Below are positions 12,201 through 23,900 of a stretch of DNA of 44,768 bases, in pieces (within the stretch, counting starts at the first letter, position 1; every line of letters starts with the position of its first letter). The notes below the pieces were generated by a model. It was not told the DNA's origin, made no database searches, and saw only the letters and a program-made list of their open reading frames with translations. The position numbers and the translations under genes are program-made. Source of the DNA: Cruorifilaria tuberocauda (lineage: Eukaryota; Nematoda; Chromadorea; Rhabditida; Onchocercidae); the NCBI GenBank assembly GCA_013365365.1, contig JABVXU010000446.1:1-44768 (forward strand), written 5' to 3'.

Positions 12201-14883
12201 TCTTAGAAAAGTATTTTTATTAGTGATTATTAGTGAATTTTTACTAGTGAGTGATAGTATCTGCCAAACATTTTTATTAGTGAATTTTTACTAGCGAGTG
12301 ATAGTATCTGCCAAACATTAATTATTCATAACTGAAGTATTGAGAAGGATTGAGCCCTCATTTAAGGGGGATAAGGAATTGCCCTATTTTATAGTTGTGC
12401 TAATTTCTTCCAATTTTTCCAACTTATTGTAGACCAATTCAATACATATCGGTGCCGGTACAGCTACGACAGCTTCATTTGAAATGCTTAATAGTAGAGC
12501 AAAATGTCAGGATACAGCTGTAGATTATAAAGTACTATATGAAAAGGAGAAACAGGAAACGGAAAGATTACGACGCCGGATTGAAGAGCTTTCATTAGAG
12601 GTTGTTATACCTTTGTTATAAATACAGCAAACAAAATATTTAGGTATTTAATTTGGATTGTAGGTTGGGAAGATGTTTTTTATAATTTTAGAGGCTCAGC
12701 CCGGACCTCATCATGTATGTAATTTCATTTTTCGACTATACCACATCATCATAGTATTAAAGACATAATTATTTAATTAAATTATGTTTTGTACAATATG
12801 TTTATTTTAATTTTTTTATTTTCCCTTTATTTTAATTTCAAGTCTTTCCACATCCATGTTCTATCTGTTCATTTACAATTAAAACTATTTATTTTCATCG
12901 TTATTCTTTTTCTCAAAAAACATATGCTCATTTTCATCCGCATGTAAGTTATTATTTGAGGAAGACTTTGAACATGTTTGCTCAATCCGAAGTTCATAAT
13001 ACAATAAAGTATTAGCTGCTGCGAAACATAGCTGACATTCCTTTATGAGTAGTATTTGTATTATATCACTGTATTTCATTGTTGTTCAATATTTAGAAAT
13101 CGAATTCAGCAAACAACATTTCATTACTGAAATGTAATGTTGGAGGACGGCTTGCATCATTACCATCATCGCTTAATAAGTCTACATCATCAGCATCAAT
13201 GAACGATCGTGAACGACATAATTATGAACAACGAATTGCCGAAATGCAGTATGAAATTGAGGTCATTTTTGAGTCTTTTTTCGTAATAATTTTTATTCAT
13301 TTTATCCGTGAAAAGACTTGGGAATTCATACTTTAAGACTGGAAAAAAATACATATATTCTCTCATATAAACCATGTCCAAAATTTTTTTAACTACGGGG
13401 GAACAACTTGATAAAGAACGTCAAAGTTATGTACAAATCTCATATTGGTGTATTATGTGCGTATTTTGAGTTGAGGGATTTTTTTTCATGTTAGCGACAA
13501 TGGATACGTAGTGAGAGTGTTTCAGTATTTGAAAAAACAGGATTCGGCATAAAGTAGATTGAACGATGTATGAAAAATTAAATTGAATTGAAGCTCATGA
13601 AATTGGTTTTCATATTTCAAGATTTCTCGAAATCCTTTTTCACTGCTAACGTATTAAAAGCAAGTTCATGTTAACTTAGGAATTGAAAAAGCTGGAGAAA
13701 AGCAATGTTTCGCTACGAGTGGAAAACGAAGCACTGATTCGTGTGTTATCTAAAATGAGCCGTCAACAGAGTACACCAACTTGGCCTCGGTAGTGTTAGC
13801 TTGGGTTGCACTTGGCTAACAATGCTGTTGTTTATCTTACTGCTGTCTTCTCGCTTCTTATAACCTTAGCTATTTTACTTATTTGTGAACACTAGAATAT
13901 CACGCACATCGTAGATAGTAGACATGAGGGGTGAGCAACGCTGATTTTGCAAACAGTGCCGTTCATAAATGTTCATAGAGTTTGGAATTATGGATAGAGT
14001 CATAATGAAGCTAGTTTAAAAGGTGATAGGTACTGAATGATAAAAAGTATGGTTATCATAGTTTGGGACTACTTGCAGTTGTTTATGTGCTCCAGTGAAG
14101 AATGGTTTTTCAAGGCTTGTTTTTTGGAGATATAGGATATTCATCATTTTTTCCAAATATTTTTGCAATGTTTGAGGGATAGTTTCATAATCGATGTTGC
14201 TCAGAAAAACTTTTAGATCAGCTGATTTTATCCCGATCTAACGTTTTTTGCGGTGAATCTAACTGCGTTGTTTTCAGTAAATAATAGTAGTCAATTAATG
14301 ATATCTTATAAAGCCCAGCTTCCCACTCCTTGTTATATTTATTTTTTGAACCATTGCAATAATCTGGAACAGTTTAACTTTATTATAGTTTCTATTTATG
14401 CGTATAAATTATGGAGATAGAATGAAAGACAGGTATTCAGTTCTGAAATAGGTAGTTGATATGCAGAAAAGTCAAGCACAAGTTTTCCCAAATTATCTAT
14501 GTTAGAAGCATTTTATGCTCATGTTTAATTTGTGCTGATTTAGTAGTTGAAACGAACTGTAACTGTGAAACCTGCTTGGAATGATGATGTGAAAATAGTT
14601 GACCTGCAAGTCCAAATGTCTTTGGACAGCTTCACGAATTTTATTTTGCAAATTATTTTGTTATTACATGTGCTGCCACTTATATTGTATTTGAAAGTAC
14701 TTATTTTTTCCAATAACTTATATCAAAAGATTATTTTACTTCGTTTGAGTTTTATTAGAACTTTCCCTAAAATGTTGTTAAATATGCTATTTGCAGCAGT
14801 TGGAGCATTTACGCGCGGACAACCAAAAATTAAAGGAAGAGAACGGAGCATTGATACGCGTAATATCAAAGCTATCCAAATGA
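3232..14883 (+). CDS. mel-11: Myosin phosphatase targeting subunit (MYPT1 / MEL-11 type)
   Basis: Targeting subunit of the PP1 myosin light-chain phosphatase, which opposes Rho-kinase-driven contraction. Exons: 3232-3345, 4898-4984, 5236-5355, 5704-5782, 6042-6240, 6490-6603, 6885-7047, 7325-7458, 7680-7895, 8066-8354, 8862-9010, 9824-10015, 10816-10911, 11132-11255, 11458-11571, 11701-11937 (or 11952), 12433-12600, 13097-13261, then 13680-13793 or 14797-14883. Phases agree at every junction, giving about 957 or 948 aa. Visible are the PP1-docking KVKF at residues 63-66, ankyrin repeats at about 68-320 ([16 protein letters not shown] twice, ALHVAAAKG), a Ser/Thr-rich middle, the Rho-kinase-type site RRSTQGVT (Thr653, matching human MYPT1 Thr696), a second candidate site TRRVTG (Thr739), and a C-terminal coiled coil. 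The start has an in-frame stop four codons upstream; a second Met lies at codon 5. The N-terminus is about 28 residues longer than in vertebrate MYPT1. Exon 10-11 limits are slightly less certain. Confidence 0.93.
12227..12317. repeat. Two-copy 44-bp direct repeat in a MYPT intron
   Basis: The 44-bp segment 12227-12270 recurs at 12274-12317 with one substitution (TAGTGAG versus TAGCGAG), period 47 bp. It lies in the intron between exons 16 and 17, so it does not affect the protein. A recent local duplication is the simplest reading. Confidence 0.9.
13680..13793 (+). CDS. mel-11: MYPT alternative last exon A (coiled-coil tail variant)
   Basis: A phase-0 exon after an ACTTAG acceptor, encoding 37 residues and then TAG. 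It starts ELKKLEKSN, carries the family signature as [14 protein letters not shown], and ends with a divergent tail, QQSTPTWPR. It splices in frame to exon 18 (ending at 13261). Conserved MYPT proteins end at the SKLSK equivalent, so the extra polar tail is unusual. It has its own stop, so it cannot be joined to exon B in one message. Confidence 0.85.
   Translation, partial: ELKKLEKSNVSLRVENEALIRVLSKMSRQQSTPTWPR
14797..14883 (+). CDS. mel-11: MYPT alternative last exon B (canonical coiled-coil tail)
   Basis: A phase-0 exon after TTGCAG, encoding 28 residues and then TGA. Its end, [15 protein letters not shown], is almost identical to the human MYPT1 C-terminus, preceded by a RADNQKLK stretch like human KADNQRLK. 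It can follow exon 18 directly in frame. The acceptor is a tandem TTGCAGCAG, so the first Gln may be optional. It lies about 1 kb downstream of exon A and is clearly related to it, as expected of an exon duplication. AATAAA at 15977-15982 is a possible but distant poly(A) signal. Confidence 0.88.
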   Translation, partial: QLEHLRADNQKLKEENGALIRVISKLSK

Positions 14884-16662
14884 TCGATTCAATTCATTGT
14901 TTTTTTTAGGCTTCATTCTGTTATCACTATCCTCTTGTGAAACTGTTTATTTTTGGAATATATATATATGAAAATTTCCGGAAAGACTACATGAACTAAG
15001 AACGAAGGGTTGTATTTCATCTGAAGTAGGGCAGTATTTAATTGGATGTTTTGAGTTGTAAAGGAAAAATTGTATCTAGCTATTAGCCCAAGAACTGCCC
15101 AACTAAATGTTATTCTTGTTTGTTTTTTAGTCATATTCAACCAGTGAGGCATTGTGCAATCCAGTATAATATTATGAAAATGTATCCCATTATATGAGTC
15201 ACTGTTATTGTCTGTTTTCCTCCTACAGTTGCTCGCTTATATCCTTTTTTTGCATCTATTCATTTACATCAAAATGCAGTTTATTTGATTAGATATCCCA
15301 TTTTTTTCTTGAGTATTTCTGCAGCTTTGAAAAGTTAATGCAGAAAGCTATATTTATCGTTCTTCAGATCTTCGACTATTTGTTAATATATTGAAGATTT
15401 TTGTAGTATTTTCAGCAGAAAGAGATTTACCTAACATGCTCTGCATTTACCTTGTTATCCTAGGACTTGTACTTTATTGCTGCATGAAAAATACTACAAC
15501 TTCGTGTGCTCATATAATTGTATTTCATAACGCCTTATTTTTGTTAGCTTAAATATATCATTCACTTACATATGTAATAGCCTTAACCTGGGATTCCACC
15601 AGATCGTTGATTCAAAGGAAACTGGAAATCTCTGTATTGGTCATATGAGACAGGATTTTATCCGAGGTTAACGAGATTGTGTGGTGTGTATCGCCGTAAA
15701 TATGCTTCTTTGATTCTTTTTGGGGTAAATTTCTCAAAGGTCTTCATAGTTTTCATGTTGGGGAAATTGATTTAAAAATTTTTCGAAAAGGTAGAACCCG
15801 CATGATCTTTTTCACTAATCTGTTCCACTGTTCATTAATTACTCTACTCTGTGCCACTTTTTCCCTCATTTTTTTTTTTTTTTGAAATAGGTATTGAATA
15901 TGGAACATTATAATGATGTATCTTTCTTTCCAGTTTATAACAAAATAAATTTGTAAAATATCGACATCTTTAAATCAATAAAGATTATATGCTTAAAAGA
16001 TAAATTCAATCTACGACAAGAAAGGGAAAGGTGATTCGAATATTCCATATAAACATGATCAAATAGTGCGGGAAATTCCGAAACAAGCTGATTACTGTAA
16101 TCAATTCTGCTGGTTAAATTTCTTAATGATTCATTTTTTTCCATTAAAAAAACATTTCCTTTTCGTAGTTATCTTTATGCTAATCTTTTGGCCACATATC
16201 ACGCCTATTTTACATCCACAGATAAACACCTCAAAATTAGTTATGAGACACTGTCTTTCAGCTCTAGCTCCAGCTATCTCATCGTATTGTACTCAAAGAC
16301 TTTAGTAAAGTGTTTTCACCGGATACGATTGTACCTCATCAGGCCTTCTGATACTTCATATAGATAAATATTCGATCATGCTCTCGCACAAATTCCAAGT
16401 ACCGGCAACTTTCACAACAAGTAGAACTATTTGACAGTATTTGATAGGATATATTATTCACTCTAATATCAATATGCTGATAGTTCTTCCACAAAAGACT
16501 TTGTTTGTAATAAAATAAAAAGAAGTAAGACACCAAAAAAAAATTGAAGTGAAGCTCACCACGGATGTAATCCGTCAATTATTGGTACAATATGAATATG
16601 AGATATTTAGAATAAGTACTAAATGTTCAAATAACGGCAAAACTGTAAGTAACAAAATCCTT
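14884..16662. other. Intergenic region between MYPT and UTP3 (convergent 3' ends)
   Basis: About 1.8 kb holding the 3' UTR of MYPT exon B and, on the other strand, the 3' end of the Utp3 gene. An AATAAA occurs at 15977-15982 on the plus strand. Reading frames here (for example 16066-16305) are short and hydrophobic, with no recognisable domain. I see no further gene. Confidence 0.6.
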
Positions 16663-19479
16663 CTAAGCTTTTAGTTTAACACTTCTCACAGTCGATGCTC
16701 TAATTCCACGGGTTTCACCTCCGTATGGAACCAGTTCCTTCCGTACGTCAGCCTTTTGTGAGTGCTTTTTGATTAACGCTTTTTTGAATTGTTTCCTCTT
16801 CTTGATTCGTGAATGTTGTGTTCCTTTCTTTCGCTTGTTTTGTAAACCTTTATTCTTCTCAATCTAAACACATTGCAGATAAATATATGTGTAACGTAGT
16901 AATTTACTGTAGTAACTGCTGATAAAGCAAATATTTAAAATTTCGAATGAAATCATCATTTCAATTCTTTTAGAGCGAAAGAATGATTAATTTCTTTTCA
17001 AGGTGAAATAAATTCAAACACTAAGAAATAGCTTGATAGATATTGCTGACAATAATCCTTCGAAACTCCAGCACAAAATTTCTAGTTCTATGCGTAAAAG
17101 ACCTTACTTGATTGGTTATTGAACGTTTCATATTCTCTTCCACTTCGTCATTCGCAAGTTGAACTTTACTGTTTTTTTCATCTTCGATTAATAGTTGTTC
17201 ATTTTTCTTACTTTCTTTACAGATTTTCCGTTTACGCAGGAATTCTACTGTTGGTAATTTATCCAACATATTCCCAAAATCTTGCGATTTAATGTCATTT
17301 CTCATCTTTCGCAGAATGACACGGTGTTTTTCAAGGAAATGCACAACAGCTGATACCTTCTATAATATATTATAAAATTTTGAAACAATTATTGAAATGT
17401 AACATTCTTAAGGACGTATAAAAGCCAAGAACTGAACTAATCGACATAACAAGATGCTGAAATCATACCTAACAGAGACCTACAATCTGGTATCCAAAGT
17501 TATTTATATTGTTCAAGAACGTTCAAAAAGCATAAAAAGACTTACTTTCTGGAAAGATGAAAGAGCCTGCAGAACAGGATGATCAATAAACTGAGGAACT
17601 TGCTGAGAGGAATTGCTGGTAATTTTTATGTGAATTGCAAACAACAAATTGATTAGATATCTGAAAAATATGCTTACTTTATTCCTTCATTAATTCCAGT
17701 CGCTTGTAAAGTCTAAGTCATTTCATTTACGAAAAACTCATCCTTACATTTCTATAATACTGACTATCACGCAAATTGCTGGTGATAAGGACTTCAAAGT
17801 TTATTAATATTTCAAATATTCTCTTTTCGCTTTCATAATTTGTAAATTAATCAAAAAAGTTGAATGTGATCTAATTTCTTTTCGTAATGCACGTTATCCA
17901 GTTTCCTGCCCACTTATTTAGAAATCAGAAATGAATGAATAGTTTCAGTTTTCCGGATAATTTTAACGGTGAATACAGGAAGTAACTCATGTTATAAAAT
18001 GGAATGAGTGGGTTTTGAGCCGTGTGAAAACAACAATAACAACAAGTACGTAAACTAAAAATATAAAATAGGGTAAATAGAGCAGGATCTTTCTCCTTAC
18101 TAAAAAGTTTATGATGTTCTTCCTTAAATATAATATTGAGGTTCTGCTATAGTCGCCACAAGATAGCAAAATCTTACCTTGAAAATACGTTAACTGTAAG
18201 GAGTAGTTGTTTTTCCAACACTAAGCCTGACCTAAAATGCTTCATTGAGTGAACCAAATCTAACAAGGGAAGCACATCGGTTAAAAAATACGTTCTCTGC
18301 AAGATAACACAAATAAATTCGATGACAAGTATTGTTGAAATGGCATCATAAACAAATTGAAATACAGAACAAAAAAGTTTCTTGGAATGGAGTGGTTTTT
18401 CAACAACTAAGCACGGTTTTGAAATTACTTTTTCTCGTAAAATGCATAGAATAACACATGCAAATTTCTACACTTGCCACTCAAAGCAAAAAAAATGTTT
18501 CGAGTGATAGTTGTTAAAAAAATCTTGCCTTCTCTCGGTACTCATTAAATATCTGCTCCAAATCAGGATTAACTTTCAAAAAATATTCGCACTGTTTTTC
18601 TGCAGTCATGCTACCGATATCTGGCGGTTCATTCGAATCACCAACACTTTTCTCTTCGTAGATCTCATCCTGAAAATGTAGACAATTGATGCAAGGAACC
18701 TAACCTGAATTTTAGATTGTGCTGCCTAGTGCAAACCTGAAATTGCGAGGACAAAAGGCCAAGAGTGGCGTCTAGTTTTTTCTGTCTTGCAATAGCGTCT
18801 TCCTCCTCCAATTCGGCTAATTCTGCTTCTGTTTCATTCATGCCACCCCAGTCCTCGTCGACATACGAGGTGTTGTAGAAACTTTTCCGACCACTACCCC
18901 ATTTATCCGCCGAAGGTAAGACTGAAATTGCAAAATATTTCAAAGAGCAGCAACTGATTCATATTTCTAACTAAATTAGTTAACCAACTACAATTTTGGT
19001 TTTTTTTTATTTTCCTCTTCAAATTCTTTTTACTTTTAATTTCGTTTTGGTTTAAGGTATCAGATTATATTTTTATGATAAATCCCATATCATTTAAACA
19101 TAATGATGCGAGAAGCTAGTTTCTTCTAAAGACAATTCGTTGGCATGAAACTGAAAACATTTTTCAACATTCAAATCGTTAATGTACGAAGAAATGCGGA
19201 AAAAAGATATTGCTCATGTTTTAAGAATCAAAAGGACTTACACTTTTCAACATTATTTAAATCATCTTCATCCGAATCCGAAAAAGAATTTGCCTCCTCT
19301 CCATCATCATCATCAACATCATCGTCAGCATCATCATCTGATGAATCTCCTTCGACATTTAATACTTCCTCTTGCCTACGAATCACAGTATCGACCTTAT
19401 CACTGTCGGGAACATCCAGAGACATGTGATAACGATCAATTTCATCATAAATCTCGTCACTATCTTCTTCCGAATCCAT
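16663..19479 (-). CDS. utp-3: U3 snoRNP / SSU processome protein Utp3 (Sas10)
   Basis: A nucleolar factor for 18S rRNA maturation in the small-subunit processome. Exons in transcription order: 19479-19242, 18921-18737, 18669-18529, 18296-18178, 17660-17546, 17359-17108, 16863-16663. Phases agree throughout; 1251 nt, 416 aa. The N-terminal 80 residues are very acidic (Asp/Glu/Ser). DKWG at 85-88 followed by SFYNTSY matches the family's WG..K..YY motif. A Utp3/C1D-type helical region occupies about 150-280. The basic C-terminal Sas10 domain includes KNKGLQNKRKK, RIKKRKQFKKAL and VPYGGETRGIRA, ending SVKLKA. It is shorter than human (479) or yeast (610). The third intron requires a GC donor (AAG|GCAAGA). 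A TTTCTAG acceptor ending at 19486 lies 6 nt before the ATG, suggesting trans-splicing. The gene symbol follows yeast/human naming; the exact nematode name is not certain. Confidence 0.93.
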
Positions 19480-20940
19480 TTTGTCCTAGAAATATGTGGA
19501 TAAAAGTTAAACTGAATTTAAAACAATACGTTATTTTTTCGAATTTAAAAATATAAATAATTTTACTCCATATATTGAAATAAATTTTTAGCCAGAATAA
19601 AATTAAAATTCACAACTGAAAACCTAATTTAACTTGTTTAAAACTTGAAACCTTTTACATATAAACGATAAAAACTATTCGCAATTGTTCACATAAACTA
19701 AAAACATTCTTGGAATGTATTACTTCAAGTTTATCAGTGAGGAAAGAAAAACAAGAGATCCTAATTACCAGCACAGCTATAGAAGTAAATCCGTTCGAAA
19801 TCAATTTGTCACTTTCCATCAACCTCTTGCATATTCGTAGCATGCAACAAATCATGATATGGGTTATTTTTACGGCGGGGTAGTTTAAATTCGAGAGCTT
19901 AGCATATTCTTCAAGTTAGTTTCAGATAGCATGAGATTTGGTCGATTGGTGAGAGTATTACCAGATTATTCTCTTTTTAACAACAAAAAAAAGTTACGAT
20001 TCAATAACGATTCATTTTTTAGCAGTAAGATATATATACTCTCATTAATTCTAGAAATATTTTTAAGATTTCAACTTATACCATTTCTCTTTGTCTCAAT
20101 CCATGATCTACTTATTTCCTCTTACGAAATCCTATAATTATTCCTTTTCTACTTTTATAATGAAATAGAACCATTTTTAAATATTATTATTCTTTTGCAA
20201 TTGTTGTGAGAGGCGGTCAGCTTTCTTTCTGTTAATCAATAATCGCTTGGTTATTTATGGCATTAACATATAACATAATGGTAACGTTAATAAAGAATCG
20301 TGGTTTTTTATAAATCGAACGATTTGTTAAACAGCATTAGAAAGAATGTTGAATTTCTCCGATTTTGGAAGAGATTTTTTTCGAAGTGTAAAAGTTTTCG
20401 GAGTGATCGAAAAGGTAGATTAAGCACTTCGAGTCTTTAGAGATAAATTTATTACAGAATTAGGAATTAAGAGAGTGATAATGAAGAGAAAGTGAAGGAA
20501 ATATAGGAGCAAAATGAATTATAGTTAAGAGTAAGGATATTGTTAGAAATATAGACTTCATATTTTCATATTTTTAGTTGGAAGTACAAAGACGTAGTAT
20601 AGTTGATCATATATAAGAAATAAATTAGAGAGAATTTGTGTGGATAATGATAAGAGTTACAAAACATCTTGACAGAAAAATTGGGCAAGAAACCTAGGCC
20701 GATATCTAACTGTGTGTGTGAACAGATTATACATGTAAAGTTGCAGGAATCTGGCTAAATTCTTTAATTAATTAATCCTAAGTGTTAATTGAAATTAACT
20801 GATTAAGTTTAACAATTAAATTTTATTGTAAAGTTAAAATAATATTTAAAATTATTTGTATCATTTTATAGGCCAATTGCGGATATGTAGTCAGTTGGCG
20901 TATCCTAGAATATTAATGGGACCAAAGAATGTTTCAGGAT
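19480..20940. other. Divergent intergenic region between UTP3 and the PP6 regulatory subunit
   Basis: About 1.46 kb separating two divergently transcribed genes; it must contain both promoters. The Utp3 side has a TTTCTAG acceptor at 19486 (minus strand), and the PP6R side a TTTCAG acceptor ending at 20937, 3 nt before its ATG. The stretch 20760-20870 is nearly pure A/T with TTAATTAATTAATCC and related TTAATT steps. No exon or RNA gene was recognised. Confidence 0.6.
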
Positions 20941-23900
20941 ATGTTCTGGTCAAGTGATCTAGCAACTTCTGTGAGTAAACTAGATGAATTACTAAAGAAT
21001 GACACCGCGACGCTAGCAGATGTGTTGGAAGATGATTATACGATACAAGAAATTCGGAATGGCAACCATCAACTCATTAAATTGTACGTTCGAATTCATA
21101 TTTTTAGGGTTTTGCAACTGGGCGTTGCTCATTATTTGGGATCTGTAGCTCTATAGATATATATTCGTAGCTCTGTAGATGTTTTAAAAAAAAATTTTTT
21201 TTAAGAATAATTTATAATACCATCTGCGAAGTTTTTCATAGTGCTGTAGCAGCCTAACGACACCTTTAATAGTTAAATGGAATATTTTTAGTTACAAATA
21301 TTATCGTTTCTGTTTCGTCTTCATCAGTTAGAGTACTGATGGCTTCAAATGAAGTTTTTTTTGAGACCCTGCAAACTGTTTTTGTATTTGCAGTTTGACG
21401 AGGCACGAAATAATAGCACAAATGGTTAAAGGTGCATTAGAACCAGAAATTGACGAAACATTACCACTGAAAGAACAATACAGGTATTTTTCTTACCTTC
21501 GCTCATGTCTTCTAATCTTTAAAAACGTGGATGGTGCATCTACTAAAGAGTTCAAACGAAAGGGTTGGTCATTTAGTGGTTTGATATGAATCGTTGGAAG
21601 AATTCAAACATGAAACTTGTCAGTTTTGTTTACAGAAAAGCTCACATGTGCGCCGAGATCTTGTCCGTTAATAACGAAGAGATTAGCAGGGCAATTGTCA
21701 GTAACGAAGAAGCATGCAGTTTATTTTTCGATTTCCTAGACAGCAGGAAGTTGAACCACGTCATCGTCAATTTTTATATGAAAATACTCTCACAAATTAT
21801 TAGTAGATTCCCTGATCAGGTATGTATTTGGTTTTTGTTATCTTCAAATATCTATTTATGTGACATAGAACTAATTATGTTTCCAATAAATTATTCTTTG
21901 AGGGGAATTAGTCAGAATCATTTTACGTATATGTGATTGGTTGCAGGAACCGGTGAACTAGTTTGCTTATATTTTTATGGTAGAAATCCGGTAATAAAAC
22001 TGTGCCTGATTGAAAACACATCCTGTTTACTGGTTATTAGAAATAAGATCCTACTTTTTGAAAGCTTAAGGAATGCTTTTAGTGATATATATTTTGATTA
22101 TCGCTAAAATTTTCCATTTTTACTTTGCTTTCACTTTATTTATTTTTAGCTATAAAACTAAGTGAAAATTTGCAATGAATTTAGATGTTTCCTCGCATGA
22201 GGGAAAGTCAGTTTTTGATTCACTGCATGAGGAATATGGAGCATTCGGCTGTGATGGAACTGTTATATCGTATTGTTAGTGGCCTATCGAATGTTGAACA
22301 ACAAGATTGCATGAAAAAGGTATCGGTGAATGTGCGGCATTTATTTTGTGATTGTGTCCAGTTATTTTACTGAGCTAATTAGACATCACGCTACAAAGAT
22401 TTTTTTTTGAATGTTAAACAAAACACTTATTTCAGTGGTTCGCGGAAAATCGACTGGTAGAAAGCCTTTGCGATCTTCTTGTTCCAGAACAATCACCTGT
22501 TGTATGTTTTGTTGTTTTGCTGAGTTAAAAAACGTGAAATCATCACAATTTTACCAAATTTTAAGCCAACAGCATTTCTCTGATTAATTGTTAAGAATTA
22601 CCTCATTCTATAACTTTGGTAACCTTTATTTTGACAATTTTATATTGATAAACTTTCTTTTCTGGTCAGGTTCATGACAATGTTGGTCATTTATGGAGCG
22701 AATTGGTACGTATGTTACGTGATATACAGTACACCGCAGAATGTAAGCGGAACGATTCTTTGTTAGAAAGTTTGCAATCAGAGCGGAATGTGCGGCATTT
22801 AATGAATCGTATGTTACCTGACAATGTGGAACTACATCGTGATTCTGTTATTGTCAATGCTGCCGCCATTTTGATAACTCTTTTGGAAACTAATTTTATC
22901 CCTAACTGGTTTGTTTTTTTTTTATTTTTTGAAAAATATGAAGCATTTAAATAAGGGATATTTAATTACCAAAATCGGATTTTCTAGAACTTATGGAAAA
23001 TTCTTGCAAAAGGATAACAATTTTTAGTAAAGTGAAGAATTTGCAGCTTAATATAGTTTTAATAATCCATAGCTTATTTTTTCCTGGAGGTTTCCGTATT
23101 CTAAGTTTCTTCGCAAACTGGTTTTATCGTAGCTAGTAATTTTCAGTCCCAGTCATCAGTTAGGAATGGAGGATCGTGGTATTCAGACGCAATGGTATGG
23201 TGGCGTACCGGTTGTAGAAAATGAATTAAATGGTACAACAGTGTGGCAGCCTGATGCAGGTCATATTGTTGAAACAGTCGTTGCTGCTTCAGCTGATCGG
23301 ATTGTTAATGCAGTAATTGATTCTCTCAAGGTATTAAACAAAGTAATACTTATATAGAGGCATGTCGTTGAAAAAATTTTCAGATTTCTATATATAAGTA
23401 GTCACTTCGAAAGAGCTTTTGTATTTTTTCTCTATCTCATTTTCATTACTAATTCATTTACTAATTAACTCACGTACTTTGAAATAGTAAGAAAGCTTTT
23501 CACATTGTTTCATGTTGATCTTTCTCACACCTTATGGTTTTATTTGAATAGTATGAATTCTAATATAGTTGAATAACTGTTTTTTGTACTTTTTTCAGAA
23601 AATTTTTTTATTAAAGCATATTTGTTTCCAGGTAGGAGATGGTGATATAAAGATGTGTAGCGATGCGTGGTGTCCACTGATGCGATTATTGGTACTAGTA
23701 TTGGATACAAATCATATGGCAACACATCAGGCTGTTTTAGCAGCATTTTCATCTCTTTCAATAAGCCCATTCAAACTCTTTCTCACTTATATCAACACTC
23801 GTCCTCAACTTATTCTTTTCCAAAACCTTTTACATCGAGCCATTGCTTATATTCTTTATACACTTTCGCCTTCTCCCTCGCCGCTTATACAGTATTTAAT

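Noticed and set aside
14547..14909. 120-codon plus-strand reading frame downstream of MYPT
   Set aside because: Its end overlaps the real alternative last exon at 14797-14883 but in a different frame. The start segment (14547-14635) was considered as an extra MYPT exon, but it shows no coiled-coil or family similarity and is not needed for phase.
16066..16305. Hydrophobic 79-codon frame between MYPT and UTP3
   Set aside because: AT-rich DNA readily gives Phe/Leu/Ile-rich frames; no homolog, no start context and no splice partners were seen.
19145..19556. Ser-rich and His-rich plus-strand frames near 19.2 kb
   Set aside because: They are the reverse of the acidic Asp/Glu/Ser-rich first exon of UTP3 on the minus strand.
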